DNA of 64,000 nt from Apteryx mantelli (Eukaryota; Chordata; Aves; Apterygiformes; Apterygidae). This document shows, piece after piece, positions 15,601-26,216 of the stretch. Position numbers and translations under genes: made by a program. The stretch covers positions 84,671,268 through 84,735,267 of the forward strand of contig NC_089981.1 of NCBI RefSeq assembly GCF_036417845.1, in the 5' to 3' direction. Each line of letters opens with the position of its first letter. Positions within the stretch are counted from its first letter, which is position 1. Below the pieces are notes generated by a model. It was not told the DNA's origin, searched no databases, and saw only the letters and a program-made list of their open reading frames with translations.

Positions 15601-18600
15601 TTTAAGGCGGGATGTGCCAATTCTTAAAAAAACAAAAACAAACAAAAAAACCCCCACCTTTCTCCTATTGCTTCATACAAAACATGACCCCCAACTCTTT
15701 ACACTAAACAGAGAAATGATTTCAGCACGCAAAGAAACTATTGATACTAGAGATGTTATTCTTGTGTATAACAACAGATCATACATAGTGAAAGAACACT
15801 TGCATCCAAGTCATTCATTATATGCCAGGAGTTCTCAGCTAGAAGTGCAATTTCAAATAATTTATTTCCTGATTTTAAAAGATACAAACTTTAAATTCCA
15901 GTGACTGAAACCAGCATCAGTATACATACACTGCACCAAATAAGACTTGATTGCTCAGTCCTGCAATCAAATTTCCAACAACCTCCCTGAACATGAAATA
16001 ATTATCCTCAATTTTAAATAGAAAAGGAAAGAAGGCCTGGAATACTTGAAAAAAGTCTCCTCCAAAACCTCTCTCTGATCTTAAAATACAAGATATAATT
16101 ACTTACACTATTACCTATAATTAGAAATATATTGTTCAAGAGATGATGAGCGAAAGCACGTGGCTACTCACCTACAGTATACCAACTAGCATCCGTCAGC
16201 TTGCTGATAACAGCTTCTTGAAAGGATCCATCAGGCATTTTGGTTTCAACCATTGCACCAACCTGCAAAAGGGAGTATCTAAAGGTTACAGGTAATCCCA
16301 AACTCATATAATGGAGGAAATACAGATATACACACTAATTCCTCTAGCAGGCTAGATATTTTTACTCATTTTAGCTAAATGTTGCTTTGTGAAATGTAGA
16401 CATCGGTTATATAGCTTGTAAGAACAAAGGTCCTTAAGCATATGTTAGCTGAACTCTGAGTAGACGGTAAAGCAGTAAGGATCTCAGAATATTTAATTTC
16501 AGCAGGACTTATATTCAGTCAAAGTAAATATTACTTTATCGTTGAGTATATGCAGTTTATACTATTTCCGGTATTTTTCAACACTATAAAGTTTGCTCTA
16601 AATTCAAATACTTTTATTCAGTGTTGTACTGTCAGATAGACCAAAGTTTCAATAACAGGCTACAACAACCAGTTTTGATCTTGCAGTAGCAACAGAGGAA
16701 AGAAAGACAAAACAAGATGTTCTCCACCAAAGAGCTGAATTTGCAGTCAGTGTTTCGTAATGCAGCTATCTGTTTTAGCAAATAAACACTGCATATTATA
16801 AATATGCAAACTCATACTTTATATAAAGTATATTAACTATTTTAAAATGTGATTATAGCAATCATATTTACCATCGTCTAACAGGCTTGAGTTTTGCGTC
16901 ACATAAAATCAAGTTTTCCATTACTTATAGAAGTTACAGAAGGCATTGTGTGTATACTATTTGATATGAATTATACCACATGGAAAAGTGGAAACAGCTT
17001 ATAGAAACCACAAAAGTTAAGATTACTCAGAATCAACCTGATCTAAAGCAACAGGTCTTCTCCTGTTGATTTAAATGCTGTAGAAGATGTACCCATAAAA
17101 ACAATGTCAAAATTTAGAATCTTACAATTTATTTGATTAAGGAAAAAAAGCCATGCAATATACATACTCTTAGAGGTCCTTTCACTTGGTCATCTTGCAC
17201 TAACTGAGTTGAGTTATCTCCCTTCAGGACCACCTGGAAAGATATTCATTAACACATTTATACATATCTTACTTTTAACAGCATACAAAAAGTATATGAA
17301 AGAGCCTTTATGGCAACAACATGGAAAATAAAGTCTTCATCGATCAAATGGACTTGAACATTATTTAATGCAAAACATTTAACACGGATGACTTTACTCA
17401 CAGGAAGCCCAGGTATCACATTTATTACTCAATCTGAAATATCGTAACTAAAGAGGAAAGTCAAATCAAGCATCAGCCATTAGAAGGAAAAGAACACACA
17501 TTTTTGATGAAACTCTGAGGTTCAATTTTGACACAATTCAGGACATGTCTGGAACTGGGTCTCCAGATTAGAAGCCTAAAGGGGCTTTTTATCTCTGTCT
17601 ATACTAACTGCAATACTTTATTAACACCACATTGTTTGAAGCTCTTTGTTTACTACAGCATGCAAAATGTAAAGGTCTATATATTAAACATGCATCAAAA
17701 TCACTGAACTGGCTGCAAAAGCACCCTATCTGTTACCTTGAGCAAGAAGTGCTTTACTATGGTAAAGATGTGAATCACTTAAAGTATAATGAATAAAAAT
17801 CAGTTCCAGAAATTCCTGAAACATTCTTTCCATCTACAAAGATGTCCGGTTTTCCAGCTCCCCCCAAAATCTCCCCAAATGCAGAATACACTGTAACAGT
17901 ATTTTTAAAAACAGTATTAGTGGCATGATGAAACAGACACACAAAGTATTATTCATATTAATATGACTCCAGAATAATAATAGAGTTCATGTAATCATTA
18001 TTTAAATTTTGTATCAGCACTGAGGTGAATACAGGTAACCCTGGTACTCAGGAATAAGACTACTGAACTCCCTAGACTTGGCAAGCATGCCAGGGTGTGC
18101 CCACAGACTCTTCATTACAAGATCAGGCTCAGCTTGTTAACGCTTCAATTGTTATAATATAATCGAGATACAGTGACAGGAATTTCCACCAAGTCATAGT
18201 AGCTTAACGTATTTCCAAATCTTATCATGGAATAATAAACGATATGATTCTAAGAGAAGAAGAAGATCACACCTATGAACAGTCTAAATACTATGTCAGA
18301 CCAGTATAGATACAGAATCAAACATGTCAGACTAAGAAGGGCAGCACACTGCTCCCTACGGAGCATCTTGTTAACACAGATTTCGAAGAACACCACAAAT
18401 TTCTAGAAGTACTCATTAAGAACAGGGGAAAAGACTGAAAGATTTGGATTGGTTTTGTTTATTTTTTATCATGAAAAGCACTCTGATAAAGTAATATGAT
18501 CTACATATGTAACTGAAGAGGCTGATAGCTTTTCTACTTGATCTAAGCATTAAAGCACCTGAAAACTTAGATGTGTAGTTATAAAAAGAAGCTTTCATCT

Positions 18601-21174
18601 CTTTATTTGTTGGGGTTTTTTGGGTCACTAAAACCTTATTTACATATCCTGGACAGTAGACTAGAAAGTAGGAAGTGGGAAGATTTTGAGAGAGCAAAGT
18701 ACAATTTCTGTATTTACTTTACATTCTTAACTTCTATTTAACCAGGTTCTATACTTTGTTTTCCTACATTAACATTAACAATAATAATACAATATCAAAG
18801 TAATGCTTTCTTTGTGGGGGGAGGGGTGTTTCGGCATCAAACCTGTAAGTGTGAATGAATACTAAGTGCCAGTATTATGCCTGCACAGGAAATCAATTAC
18901 AGTAAAGAAACGCACTTTAGAAGAGAGACTATCTGGAAGCAAGATGCTCAAAACTAACAAATATCTTCCTGGACAATTCTAAAAACTGGATTAAGAAACT
19001 AATTACAGCTATCTTTTTTGTTCTTACATTGATTCATTTTTTGCATTGCTTCTTAACTTCCAAGACACAGAACTGAAAATGTCAGCTAGAATGAAACGGA
19101 ATTTTTGCTTCTGAAGAGTTCGCTCTTATTCCTCATTACTCATGTAAAGCCATAATCCTCTGTTTGTGACATCAAAACTGACTGCTGTGAGACTGATGCA
19201 CTCACAAATAGAAGGAAACTGTGATCAGGAAATAAATAGCATGAATAAGTAATTTTAAAACCCATTCTTATTGCAGCACCCTTGTAAGGAAAAATAAAAA
19301 CAACAGGAAAAACTTAAATACACCAAAATATTCAAGTATTCTTTAAAATTCACAGTGTAAAGTGATGACCATTTTCTAAAATTTAGAATTATGATCTTCT
19401 CTGACAATCCTTTTAATGCAATGCTATGATAAAACCAGCAACAACCATAGTACACTACCTTGACTTTCACAAGTCTTTTCACTGTCTTAATCTTTGCCTC
19501 ACAAAAGGCACCACGGTACTTGGCACTGACATCAGTTCCCACTGTCAGGTAGGCAGGCTCATCTGCTGCCTATTAAGAAACAACAAACATGAACAAAGTT
19601 TAGTCTTATGTTTGAAGAAATTATTGTTTTCAGTAGCTACATTGTCATATATTTCATTTTACATCTAAACTTTTATTGCTATTGATCCTTAAAGCCATAA
19701 AGAGTCTCTGTACAACTCAGAACTGCAATCATACTGCTCTTAAAAAAAACAACCAAACAAACAAACATTGGAGAGTGATATATATTAAAATTTAGACTAT
19801 GTTAACTGAATTCTAACAATGATCCATCATTCTTCTCCAGTAGAATCAATGAACAAGGAGAGGGCTGATGATCTTCTCAGATATTAGATATTTTTACCTA
19901 AGATATTCTAAACAAACATTTCCAAATGATTTATGAAACTTTTTTCTCTACAGAATTATTGCAAAATGGGGCACAGAACAATTAACTGTCAAATATTAAA
20001 AAAAAGAAAGTAAGAGTAGTAACTTCTAATAGAATTAAGAGATAAATGCTAAAAAGCATTATTTTGCACAATACAGAAATCTTTATAAGCAAAATAAATA
20101 CTTTTGCTAAGAAATTTAAAAAGAATAGGCTAGCTAAACAGCTGATTTCACACTGACATCATAAATAGGTTGCAGGAAGTTTTGTTTCACCTGTGATGTT
20201 GACCCCCAGTTTTGTCAGCCTGATTATTCTCCCAGAAATATCTTTGGAGATGTTGAACTGATATTTGAAACTTATCCTTATAAAGAGGGCAAGAATGTAT
20301 AGGAATGACCGTTAATTCAAGTCATTCTTATACAACGTACAAAAGGAAAATATTTCAACTCTAGGAAGGCAGCATAAAAGATAGTTGCAATTTTATCAGT
20401 TATAAGCAATCCAATCACAGAGATTATTTAAAACATTTAAGATTGCTATCATCCTAATACCTACAGTTAAGTCTATAGCATTTTATAGAGAGATTTTTTT
20501 CTGCTGACTAGAAGACCACCTCTAGATAAATTTGCTATAACCTTACAGAAGGCTGTTAACTACAGGTTTTTTTTTCCAGAAATGTCTTTGTAAAGGCTTA
20601 ATTGCTTACACATTTTAAGAGAGAGGAAAAAAATATATTTCTAATTATATTTTTATTTATCTGGACTTCATTACTTAATATTTCACTTTATTTACACTTG
20701 TAAGAAATGATAAACAAAGCCAAAGTTACCACGCTGAAAATGTCCATCAGTATAGGAAATCAGCACAGAATATTAACTAATAATAATAAAAAAACACCCA
20801 CAGAACAACAGTTATTTCTGCATCTCTGCGGCAAGAAAAGTTTTCCCCTCTTTTGTGAATTATCCCGCATTGTTAAGCCTCCGCACCGAAAGAACGGCAA
20901 CAGCTAAGGCGGGACAAAAGCTGCGGTTTTGCAAACTTGCAATAGCAGCTGCTGATACAGGAAGCATTTAAAGGCACGAGCCCAAAGGACAACAACTCGG
21001 AGACCTGCTAAACCTGCAGACCGCTACTGCGGGAGCGCAGCTCGCCCGCGCACCAGCCGGAGCGCAGGAACGGGATTTTCAGCATCCGGCGTTGCCCTGC
21101 TGCTGCTCCGCCGAGACGCGGGATTACAACCCAACTCGCTCCCGCGGCCGGCTCGGGAGTTAGCCTACCTTCAT
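612..21174 (-). CDS. ARID4A: ARID4A (RBBP1), 5' part: coding exons 1-8, continues past the left edge
   Basis: AT-rich interaction domain protein 4A binds retinoblastoma protein and works with the SIN3-HDAC corepressor in the nucleus. The coding exons, 5' to 3', are 21169-21174, 19459-19569, 17168-17233, 16172-16262, 3564-3643, 3376-3470, 2627-2759 and 612-691. All have GT and AG borders and compatible phases, giving 220 residues plus two bases. The first coding exon holds only Met-Lys; the next reads [18 protein letters not shown], matching the vertebrate ARID4A N terminus. Residues about 4-120 are the Tudor region ([18 protein letters not shown], then [17 protein letters not shown]). A Glu/Asp run at about 151-166 ([16 protein letters not shown]) precedes the start of the RBB1NT region ([24 protein letters not shown]). 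The ARID, chromo-barrel and C terminus lie outside the window. Bases 1-611 are intron. ARID4B is the paralogue, but the exon peptides and the synteny with PSMA3 favour ARID4A. Confidence 0.95.
11846..11901. repeat. Compound microsatellite (TACA)n(TA)n(TG)n(TA)n
   Basis: TACA units run into TA, then TG, then TA repeats. The two TA blocks flank the TG block, so the whole stretch can fold on itself. It is intronic in ARID4A. Confidence 0.9.
12337..12359. repeat. Poly(A) run of 23
   Basis: Uninterrupted A's in ARID4A intron 4. No upstream retroelement body or flanking duplication is recognised, so it is scored as simple repeat only. Confidence 0.85.
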
Positions 21175-22117
21175 CTTCGGGGGTTATGTGAGGGATTCCA
21201 GCTCAAAGTCTTCTCTTCGCCACAAGCGCGGGGGAAAACACTGGAAAACAAGGGGAGGGTGAAGGCGCGAGCGTGGGTCGCTGCGCGAGGGGGCGGCCGG
21301 GGCCGCGCGGGGAGCCCGGCGCGGGCGGGCGAGATGGGGGGAGCCGCCTCGCCCCGGCCCCGGCCCAGCCGCGGCCCCGGCCCCCGCCCCGCCGCGGGAC
21401 CGGGAAGGGGAGCGGGGCCGCCGCCCGCCGCTTCCCGCCCGGCGGCTCCTCGGTGTGTCACGTCGCCATTGCTCCCGCTCCCTTCGCGCCGTGTCAGGGC
21501 GGCGAGGCCGGGGCGCCGCACGCGCGGCTCGGCAGCGAAACCCGCGGCCGAAGGAGGGCAACTCGCCGCCGAGGGGCGGCGGGGCCCGGCGGGCCGTTCC
21601 CCCCCCCCCGCCGCCCTCCGCCGGCCCTCGCAACTTTCCGAGGGACGCGCCGAGTCCCTCCTCCCCGCCCCCCGCCCCGGCGGCCCAACAGACTTCTCGC
21701 GCCCGCCCGCACCCCGCCGGCCCGGGCAGCCCGCCGGGGCGCCGCGGCCCCCCGCCCCGCCTCGGGGGGGGGAAGGCGGAGAGGGGGGCGGGCCGGCGCC
21801 GCGCGGCGGAGGGGATGAAGGGAGGCGCGGGCGGGCCGTCCCCGCCGCCGCGGGGAAGTGTCGGGGCAGCCCCGGGGACGAGGACGGCGGCGGCAGCGGC
21901 GGGGGTGGAGGTCGGCGGGGAAGGGAGTCCCCGTCCCCGCCGTGAGAGGGGCGGCGCGCTGTCCCCGCTCTCTCGCGGGCTGCGAGGGCGCGATGGGGCC
22001 GCGGTGGAGGGGAGTGACGGGGGGGGGGGCCCGCTCCGCGCCCCCCCCCTCCCCCGGGACGGCGGCGGAGTTGCGGCTGCTGAGCCGCTCGTCAACCCCC
22101 CCCCGGCTCCCTCCTAC

Positions 22118-22320
22118 CTTTAAACTCGGAGCGAAGTGGGGCAGCGCCCGGCCCGGCCCGGCCCCGCTGCGCGCCCAGCGCCGCGGGCCCCCTGCGCGAC
22201 GACGACAGCCCCGACAGCGGCGGCGGCGGCGGCAGCTCGGCTGGGCTCCGCTCCACCCCCTCCAGCCCGGACTCGCACCGAATCACCAGCGATGAGCCAA
22301 ATAACAAGCTGTTGAGCAGA
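22118..22320 (-). other. ARID4A: Likely noncoding first exon of ARID4A (5' end approximate)
   Basis: On the minus strand a good donor (TTTAAAG, then gtagga) ends an exon at 22118. The matching acceptor, a pyrimidine tract ending ttgttttccag, opens the ATG exon at 21240. That leaves a 66-base 5' UTR piece before the start codon at 21174 and an intron of 21241-22117. The transcription start is not visible as a single site; the upper limit is set by the first CCAAT box at 22342. This model is inferred from splice signals only. Confidence 0.5.
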
Positions 22321-22341
22321 ATCTGTCCTGCTCGAACTCCC

Positions 22342-22633
22342 ATTGGCCCCTCGTGACGCCCCGGGGACTCTGCCCCACCCGGATTGGGCGTCGCGGACAG
22401 CACCCCCATTGGTCACAGGGCGGCTGAAGGAAAGCATTGGTCAACCGTCGACGCAGGTAGGGCTACCGGGACTTTTGATTGGTTCTCCTCCGCAGCGCAA
22501 GTCGATTGGCCGCAGTTGAAGTGAAGTCAGCCTTCCCCCGCGTTGATTGGCGCGATCTGGATCCGGATGTAGCTTTGGGCGCGGCGATTGGCTACGGCCG
22601 GGGTCAGGAAGAGCAACGGCGCGCTGCGATTGG
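22342..22633. promoter_or_regulatory. Array of nine same-orientation CCAAT boxes (NF-Y type)
   Basis: ATTGG on the plus strand (CCAAT on the minus strand) starts at 22342, 22383, 22408, 22436, 22478, 22505, 22546, 22587 and 22629. Five of the eight gaps are 41 or 42 bases; the others are 25, 28 and 27. The last five copies read GATTGG. The array sits just upstream of the likely ARID4A start on the minus strand and just upstream of a possible plus-strand transcript. NF-Y is the known reader of such boxes; binding here is inferred. Confidence 0.7.
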
Positions 22634-22699
22634 TGCGCGCCGTCTCTTAGAAACGGTGCGGAGGAGGGGCCGAGAAGAAGGGAGCGGGGAGGCGGAGGG

Positions 22700-24395
22700 C
22701 GGGGACAGAGTCCTGCAGCGGCAGTGGCCGGGGGGGTCCCAGGGAGCATGCGCCGCGGCCTGCCTCCTGGCGCCATTTTGTGTGAGGCTCTTTCCCATTT
22801 TAGGCCGCGGGAGGAAGGGAGCGGGAGTGGTCTGCGCCCCTTCGGTGGGGGGCGGCGGCGGGAAGCCTCGTCCCGCACTCCGAGGAGGCCGCGCCTTCCC
22901 CGCTCCTCCCAGCACCACCCCCGCGCTTAGCGCTGCTGGCGGCTGCGTCTCGCCCTCTGCCGCGGCGATGGCGCAGCGGGGAGCGGCGCCCTGCCGGGCC
23001 CGGAAGTGAAGCGGCGGCGGCGGCGCGCGCGCCTCTGGCGACGCGTGGCGTAACCGCCTCCCGCGACCGTTGGGCCCGCTGGGAGGAGGCGGGCGGCCCG
23101 GTGAGGCGCGGACTGCGCGGCGGCGGGGAGGCGGCTGCGGCTCTCCCCTTCCTTTGCCCCCGTCGCTGCCGAGCGCCCTAGCAGAGACACCGCCGGGGCT
23201 GCAGGTAGGGGCAGGGCACGGGGTGGCTGCGCTTCCCTTCCCCGGGGGAGCGCGTTGCTCCGTCGCCGTTAATCATCCCTTCGTGCCCATGACGCACTCG
23301 GGGTGAAGCTCGGGGAGGGGGAACGTGACCGGCTCTCGCTGCTCGGTCGCTTCTGCACATGGCAGTGGCGCTTGTGATCGCTTCTTGGCCTCCCGCCAGG
23401 CGGCTGAGGTCATCTCTTTGCAGGAAGATGCAGCAAGGACACGGGAAGACTGTAGTGGTACTGGGGGCTGAGTACTTCTGAGGCCAAAAAAAAAAAAAAA
23501 AAAGAAAAAAGAAAAAGCTGTAGTCCTGTCCAGTCCTTCGGTGTCTGTGATGGAAGGTCTCTAAAGGTACAGCCTTATGAGGCAGGAAACATATGTGAGT
23601 TTTAGTTATAGTTTCATATTTTAACTTCCTATATAAGATTTGATCTATGGTTGAATGTAATGTAGATCCAGTGTTTTACACAGAGCAACGAGTGTGTGCT
23701 TGACAGTGCTCGTTCCCAGCATCATGACGTGCCTTGGGTCTGCCTAAAACAGCAGTGGTGGGACCTGTCAGTATAGTTTAGAGAGTCTCTGTGCCAATAC
23801 TGACAGAAATGGGACTGCTAGCTTAGGAGCAGTCTCCATTTCAGTTGTGATTTCAGCGTGGTTTTTTTGTTTTGTTTTTTTTGTTTGTTTTTGTTAAATC
23901 TGATACTTTAGAAATAAGCAGGAAAAGGGACAATTCTCTAGAAAACTTACTGAGCAGTGGTGTATAGTATGGATAAGCTTTAGAGGTGTAGGAAGGGTTA
24001 ATGCACATAAGGAGTATTTAGATTTGACTGGGAAGGGTAACTAATTTTCTAGTGTTTGGATCTAAGTTGCAAATATAAAGATGTTTGAAGCTGTATATAA
24101 AAATGTATAAAGGCTTGAAGGATTTTCTTTAATGTTGAGGGATGTAGCAAACTTATTTCTGTATTGTAGTTGTGCTTTATAAAGAGGATAAACTGAAGAG
24201 CATATTATTGTTGAGAATATATTAAGTCCTACTGTTAGCAAAACTTCAAAAAATCCACTTTAAATGTGAACTTTTGATCTCTGTAAACCGTGGAATATAT
24301 TGGACAAATTATAACTTAAATTGTGAGTATTTTGAGGCCCTGTTTGTATCTCTGTACTAAGTGTAGTACCACTCAATAAATAACAGTTCATGATT
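22700..24395 (+). ncRNA. Possible divergent lncRNA in the position of PSMA3-AS1 (hypothetical model)
   Basis: No transcript evidence is available. The plus strand of the CpG island has a strong donor at 23204/23205 (CTGCAG, then gtaggg) and a good acceptor 218 bases on (ctctttgcag, exon from 23424). An AATAAA lies at 24375 in AT-rich sequence. The only ATG-led frame near the start, at 22968, is 13 codons long. In human the antisense lncRNA PSMA3-AS1 runs from the ARID4A promoter towards PSMA3, which is this strand and direction. A longer transcript reaching the plus-strand AATAAA at 36175 is equally possible. Both ends are rough. Confidence 0.3.
23486..23517. repeat. Poly(A) run with G interruptions
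   Basis: Eighteen A's, then GAAAAAAGAAAAAG. No retroposed body was recognised before it. Confidence 0.8.
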
Positions 24396-26162
24396 AAACT
24401 AATCAGTCTTGTTTCTGATTTCTAGCAGAAAAATCCTAGCCACCTGTGTGTATCTGTTGCAGCTGGAATGTTGAGGCCCATTAGCCATCTAACTACTGTG
24501 AGCAAAAGGACTTTTTTCCTGTGTAGCTTAGTCGACAGGCGGGTGACTTGTTCTTTTATGGTATTTAAAGCACCTAAGAATGCCAAGCTAGGCAGCTCAC
24601 CAAATAGTCCAAACATTCTGACACAACTTAGGGATGATGTCTAGTATAATGGAATGAAATAATGCAATAATGAAATGAAAAAGCTGTGCTTTTGGCAACC
24701 CAGAGAAAACTTTGATTTAAAATAACTTTTAATTGCAATATGAATTTCAGGGCTCAAAGTTACATTATGATATTGAAATCCTGCATCTTAAATGTATGTC
24801 AGGGTTAATTACCAGCTGTGAGACTTCAGGATCCTTTCTCTCCCCCCATATCCCCTGCCCCACCCCCCAGATCTCTTACAGGGAAAATCTGGAATGAGTG
24901 GAGGAAAAAATGAACAGCAGATTTTTCTGTCACAAACCAATTTATCATACAGACTTAACATTTTAGGAAAAGTTACAAAATGAGACTGAATCATAGTAAG
25001 TCTTTTTATTATCTACTCTCCTTGTAAATAGGCTAACAATAGAAAAATACTTAACACTTTTCAAAGCAGCAGTACTTGTATTATGTGTTGTTAGTACCAA
25101 AAGTCATATATATGCAGTACAGAAGACTCACCTTGGAATGTCTTAGTCTGTGCAGATTACCACAAGGCTGCTTAAGTTTAAAAAATACAAACAAAAAAAA
25201 CAAACACCAACACAAAGGCATCAAGTTACTCTAAGCATGTAACTGATCTTCAGTCACATGTAATTCTAGAGCTTGGGTGATGGCTGGATCCTGTAAGTAA
25301 ATTAGAAAAAAATATTGTATTTTAAAACTTCTTTGGTGTTAGTTGCAGAATTTCCAGAAATCTTGCTAAAGTCTTCCACAGATGCGGCACTCAAGAGGCA
25401 AGTACAGCAACTTCTGTATTTAACTACAGTATTGCTTATAAGAACACAAGTAGTAGACAAATATAGTTGTTGAAAGTATCGTGTGGCTCCCTTGAGAAGA
25501 GAGGCAAGATTATAAAAAGAGGGATTTCTGGGCTAACTAAGTCTTAATTCTGTTCAAAATAGTAGTACTCTTGATGTACTGCATTTCTTGTATGTACATG
25601 TAACTCAGAATACACATACAAAGAAGCTCAGTGTTAGAACAAGAATCAATACTTCTAGAATATTTTGGCTGTGAATGCATGTAATAAAATAGTATGTTAC
25701 TCTGCGTCTGTCTTCATGGATGTTCAGAAGATGTCTAGACTTCTAGCTTCTTATATTTTTGTTTTCTAGTGTTTAGTTCTCCTTTTTTAAATGCTCTCCC
25801 CCTTGGTTTCCATTCTGTCAGTAAATAGGCGACACTCTCAGTGGTGGTTGAGCAAGCATCTGCCCTGAGGTTCAGAACATCTGTCTGTGTGAAACCGCTG
25901 CATTTCTGTACAAATGAAGAGGTCTGCTGTATGCTTGCCACAGAGCTTTACTGTCTGAGTAATGGTATACTCCGAGAGAAGTGTGTCAAGAAGTTAATTA
26001 CTTAGTATCCAGAAATACAGGGGGGGAGGAAGAGGAATGTGAAAGTTGACACCACAAAGTTCAGTAAATGGTAGCTGGTTTATAAAAATGAAAGGTTAAA
26101 CTTTCTTAGTCATGGAAAAAAATTGTGCTTTACTCTTAACCATCAGCAATAAGTTGCATATT

Positions 26163-26216
26163 TGTGTGTGTGTATATATATACACACAGACATATATACA
26201 TATACACATACATATG
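26163..26216. repeat. TG/TA/CA microsatellite with a 22-bp palindrome
   Basis: TG repeats turn into TA and then CA repeats. Bases 26167-26188 are a perfect palindrome centred on the TA block; ACATA-type units follow. Confidence 0.85.

Larger units (their letters stand above)
3644..16171 (-). other. ARID4A: ARID4A intron 4 (12.5 kb), no embedded gene seen
   Basis: AT-rich intronic DNA. It holds an A10G9 run near 9341-9358, a TA/TG/TA microsatellite at 11846-11901 and a 23-base A run at 12337-12359. A relatively GC-rich patch at about 10.6-11.5 kb has frames on both strands but no family match or splice support. No tRNA, LINE or LTR signature was recognised. Confidence 0.7.
20890..23380. promoter_or_regulatory. 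CpG island / probable bidirectional promoter of ARID4A
   Basis: The base composition jumps abruptly from AT-rich to very GC- and CpG-rich over about 2.5 kb around the ARID4A first exons. There is no TATA box at a sensible place. It holds the CCAAT array at 22342-22633, a YY1-type site (CAAAATGGCGCC on the minus strand, 22769-22780), an NRF-1-like GCATGCGCC near 22746 and an ETS/GABP site (CCGGAAGTGA, 23000-23009). Long C and G runs (about 21600-21612, 22020-22030, 22097-22104) could form quadruplexes. The open frames across this block are compositional and are not genes. Confidence 0.85.

Noticed and set aside
21184-22123. Long overlapping open frames (up to 303 codons) on both strands
   Set aside because: They sit in the CpG island, are open in several frames at once, and are low-complexity Pro/Arg/Gly/Ala. 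GC-rich DNA has few stops; the real first exons of ARID4A explain the region.
22968-23009. ATG-GCG frame in a good context on the plus strand
   Set aside because: It stops after 13 codons inside an ETS site; no sign of a coding first exon.
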